The notes below the pieces were generated by a model. That model was not told the DNA's origin. It ran no database searches and was given only the letters and a program-made list of their open reading frames with translations. The translations under genes and the position numbers were made by a program. A stretch of DNA of 64,000 nucleotides from Deinococcus gobiensis I-0 (GTDB lineage: Bacteria; Deinococcota; Deinococci; Deinococcales; Deinococcaceae), in the NCBI RefSeq assembly GCF_000252445.1, contig NC_017791.1, positions 62,001 to 126,000 on the forward strand, written 5' to 3'. Of this stretch, positions 62,128 to 64,000 are shown piece by piece; position 1 is the stretch's first letter; each line of letters begins with the position of its first letter.

Positions 62128-62454
62128 TCAGCCGCTCCGCAGGTTCATCCGGCCTCGCCACGTGGTGGGGACTTCTTCTGCTCTACGACATCCCTGAATC
62201 TCCTCGTACATGGTGCTCAGGCGCAGCAGCATCTCCGCGCGGCGGGGGGCGAGGAAAGAGCCGGGCATCTTCTCGGTGACCCAGTGCTGATCCATGACCC
62301 ACTGGGCCAGGATCAGCAGACTGTCCCAGGGCAACTCCGCTTCTACGGCCGCATGGGCAATTCGCTCCAGCCGTTGCAGGCTTTCGACGGTCGAGAAGGG
62401 ACTGAGAAGGTCGTAATCTTCCAGTCCGGTCAGCGCGTGTTGGAGCCGCTCCAT
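62128..62454 (-). CDS. Hypothetical protein, 108 residues
   Basis: Not recognised. Helical: MERLQHALTGLEDYDLLSPF, STVESLQRLERIAHAAVEAE and LAPRRAEMLLRLSTMYEEIQ. A strong terminator lies 64 nt downstream. No ribosome site is obvious. Confidence 0.6.
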   Translation of the reverse strand: MERLQHALTGLEDYDLLSPFSTVESLQRLERIAHAAVEAELPWDSLLILAQWVMDQHWVTEKMPGSFLAPRRAEMLLRLSTMYEEIQGCRRAEEVPTTWRGRMNLRSG

Positions 62455-62635
62455 CGGTTCAGCCTGTCAGATGAAGGTTGGGTAAAGTGGGCCTTTTAAC
62501 AATATTGGAGGGGGAAGTGGAGGGGGCAGAACTTACCCTCCGCCAACACGACCCACCACTCGCCGTGATGGTGGTATCAGCAAGACGGACGCAGCCCCCC
62601 TTGACATCATCCGAGGCTGCTGTTTCAGTGCAGAT

Positions 62636-63259
62636 ATGGTCTCCTTTGCGCCCTCCGCGTCAACAACGTTGGATTATCGTCCATACCTCCAGCACGCCCT
62701 GGACGATTTATGCAACCAGTTACGTGGTGCAGGAGTTTCCGGCAGCTCTCTGCCGGCACTGCTGGAGCAGCTGCCCGCAAGTACGGCCGCCGCCGATCAA
62801 CTCGCGCTCCAGAGCATCCGGTCACTTGACAAGCGCATGGGGCAGTGGGGGGTCGCCCTCACCAGCGAAGACTTCCGGCAGTTCAATGCCGCGGCTGCTC
62901 AGGTTGTGACCCTCGCCAAGACCCGGACGGCCCCTGCACCACTCCCCGACTTAGAGCGGGAACTACAAGGCCAGGTGGACTTCACGGCGGCAGAGTACCA
63001 GCGCTGGGGTCAGCTCACGGCCCTCGCTACAGGGATCGAAAGCTTCCTGGCCTCACAAGGCGCGCAGGGAGACGGTCTCGTCTCGAAGGCCGCCAGCCTG
63101 GGCGCTCGCGTCTCTCCGGCACTCCTGCGCCACGTGCGCGAGTTGGCCCAGCTGCGCAACACCTACACCCATACCCACGCCTGCCCCACCCCCGAAGAAC
63201 TCCAGCGCGTGAAGGACCTGGACCGCCACATTCGCCAGGCCCTCAATACGTCCGCTTAA
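62636..63259 (+). CDS. Helical protein with HEPN-like motif, 207 residues
   Basis: Not assigned with confidence. Mostly helical (LQHALDDLCNQLRGAGVSGS, DQLALQSIRSLDKRMGQWGV). Near the end LRNTYTHTHACPTPEELQRV contains RNTYTH, which fits the R-polar-x3-H core of HEPN ribonucleases. A single match of this short motif is weak evidence. TTCAGT and 6 nt precede the ATG. Confidence 0.5.
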   Translation: MVSFAPSASTTLDYRPYLQHALDDLCNQLRGAGVSGSSLPALLEQLPASTAAADQLALQSIRSLDKRMGQWGVALTSEDFRQFNAAAAQVVTLAKTRTAPAPLPDLERELQGQVDFTAAEYQRWGQLTALATGIESFLASQGAQGDGLVSKAASLGARVSPALLRHVRELAQLRNTYTHTHACPTPEELQRVKDLDRHIRQALNTSA

Positions 63260-63280
63260 GGACGCCCTCCCGCACCAGAG

Positions 63281-63303
63281 GTCACCCCAAGTACACGCAC
63301 CGT
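63281..63303 (+). promoter_or_regulatory. Accessory-module promoter box 11
   Basis: Exact consensus GTCACCCCAAGTACACGCAC, -10-like CACCGT, 6 nt, ATG 63310. Confidence 0.75.
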
Positions 63304-63309
63304 GGGCGC

Positions 63310-63798
63310 ATGCATGGCTACCAACACACCGCGGTCAACATGACCTGCACCGCCCTGGGGTGCGGGGCGCTCGCTCTCTTCGGCTATCCCCAGAGCGCGA
63401 CGGCCCTCGCCGCAGGCCTCGCCTTCGGCACCCTCCTCGTCACCCCGGACCTCGACCTCCACCTCAACGATGCCCGCCGCAACTGGGGACCCCTCCGCTT
63501 CATCTGGGTCCCCTATGCCGCCCTCTCCAAGCACCGGGGCATGTCCCACACTTTCCTGGCCGGACCCACGATCCGCCTGCTCTATCTCGCACTCTGGGTC
63601 GCTCCCATCGTCTGGCTCGTGTCCCGCTTCCAGCCCTTGACGCTCCCCGAGACGAGCTGGCGCTTCTTGGCCCTCGCTGGCATCGGGTACTTCTTCGCCC
63701 AGTGGTTACACCTGCTCTGCGACGGCATCTACCCGGATCTCCCTCGCTCGCCCAGTGGGAACCGCCGCCCCTCCAAAGCACGCGCCCGGCGCTCCTAA
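63310..63798 (+). CDS. DUF2227-like membrane metal-binding protein
   Basis: 162 residues. TPDLDLHLNDARRNWGPLRF and LSKHRGMSHTFLAGPTIRLL hold the Asp/His cluster of the DUF2227 metal-binding (membrane-hydrolase-like) family; several hydrophobic segments (LGCGALALFGYPQ, LYLALWVAPIVWLVSRF) place it in the membrane. It is controlled by box 11. The end overlaps the convergent HD-GYP frame by 93 nt. Confidence 0.75.
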   Translation: MHGYQHTAVNMTCTALGCGALALFGYPQSATALAAGLAFGTLLVTPDLDLHLNDARRNWGPLRFIWVPYAALSKHRGMSHTFLAGPTIRLLYLALWVAPIVWLVSRFQPLTLPETSWRFLALAGIGYFFAQWLHLLCDGIYPDLPRSPSGNRRPSKARARRS

Positions 63799-63999
63799 GA
63801 CGCGACAGACCGCTTCGACAACTTCTCTAGACAGCGCTGCACCTCGCAGAATTTCTACCGCTGCTGCCGCCTCCACTGCTGGGCGGTAGCAGCGGTCCCG
63901 CGTGAGGGCGTCATACACATCGGCCGCCGCCACCAGCATGGTCAGCACGGGCAGAGACGAGTGCCCATCCGGATAGCCCTGACCATCCAATCGTTCGTG
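63706..63999 (-). CDS. HD-GYP domain protein, C-terminal part
   Basis: The frame enters from the right edge with HERLDGQGYPDGHSSLPVLT, the GYP loop of HD-GYP c-di-GMP phosphodiesterases, then LVAAADVYDALTRDRCYRPA and ALSREVVEAVCRVLG. The start and HD residues are outside the window. Together with the GGDEF gene at 21.3 kb it points to c-di-GMP signalling on the replicon. Confidence 0.82.
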   Translation of the reverse strand, partial: HERLDGQGYPDGHSSLPVLTMLVAAADVYDALTRDRCYRPAVEAAAAVEILRGAALSREVVEAVCRVLGAPGACFGGAAVPTGRAREIRVDAVAEQV

Positions 64000-64000
64000 G

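Overview
The window looks like a GC-rich Deinococcus-type replicon, probably a megaplasmid, secondary chromosome or integrated plasmid. The grounds are high GC with C/G-ending codons, many genes whose start codon lies about 6 nt after a TANNNT -10 hexamer (leaderless mRNA style, known to be common in Deinococcus), and a dense load of IS701, IS3, IS4 and IS5 elements. No rRNA, tRNA or CRISPR array was seen. The genus assignment is inference.

Layout. 1-5.7 kb: a sugar operon (isomerase/epimerase end, binding protein, Gfo/Idh/MocA dehydrogenase, ABC ATPase, permease, ABM protein). 5.8-7.2 kb: IS701-type copy 1. 7.4-12.7 kb: type IA topoisomerase, a frameshifted DUF2325 protein and a broken family-B polymerase exonuclease. 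12.8-15.4 kb: decayed DMT transporter, truncated FMN-binding protein and an IS3 element. 15.4-22.4 kb: a sensory cluster (CheB-CheR-PAS hybrid, PAS histidine kinase, CheB, PAS-GGDEF). 22.5-34.1 kb: an IS graveyard with nested elements, carrying a glycosyltransferase, two small genes and an alpha/beta hydrolase. 34.1-35 kb: a divergent VOC/MarR pair with twin operators. 35.5-37 kb: an AT-rich island with a CHAT protease. 37.1-39.9 kb: membrane and secreted proteins ending at a recombination breakpoint. 40-63.8 kb: a gene-dense accessory module of mostly unknown genes plus RNase H-like paralogues, zinc-ribbon protein, RecQ, XRE regulator, M41-like peptidase, HU, a toxin/immunity remnant, RecD2-like helicase, seven tandem prepilins and small regulators. 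The right edge holds the end of an HD-GYP gene.

Main discovery. A 20-bp directional box, consensus GTCACCCCAAGTACACGCAC followed by NNT, occurs at least eleven times (9.7 kb and 40-63 kb). It always points toward a downstream gene, and in nine cases it ends 8-10 nt before a start codon. The geometry puts a -10-like CACNNT exactly where the leaderless TANNNT sits in neighbouring genes. I read it as a dedicated promoter/activator class shared by one regulon that includes HU, a RecD2-like helicase, RNase H-like proteins, an M41-like peptidase, a DUF2325 protein and probably the prepilin operon. The joint theme may be DNA processing or uptake, but that link is inference.
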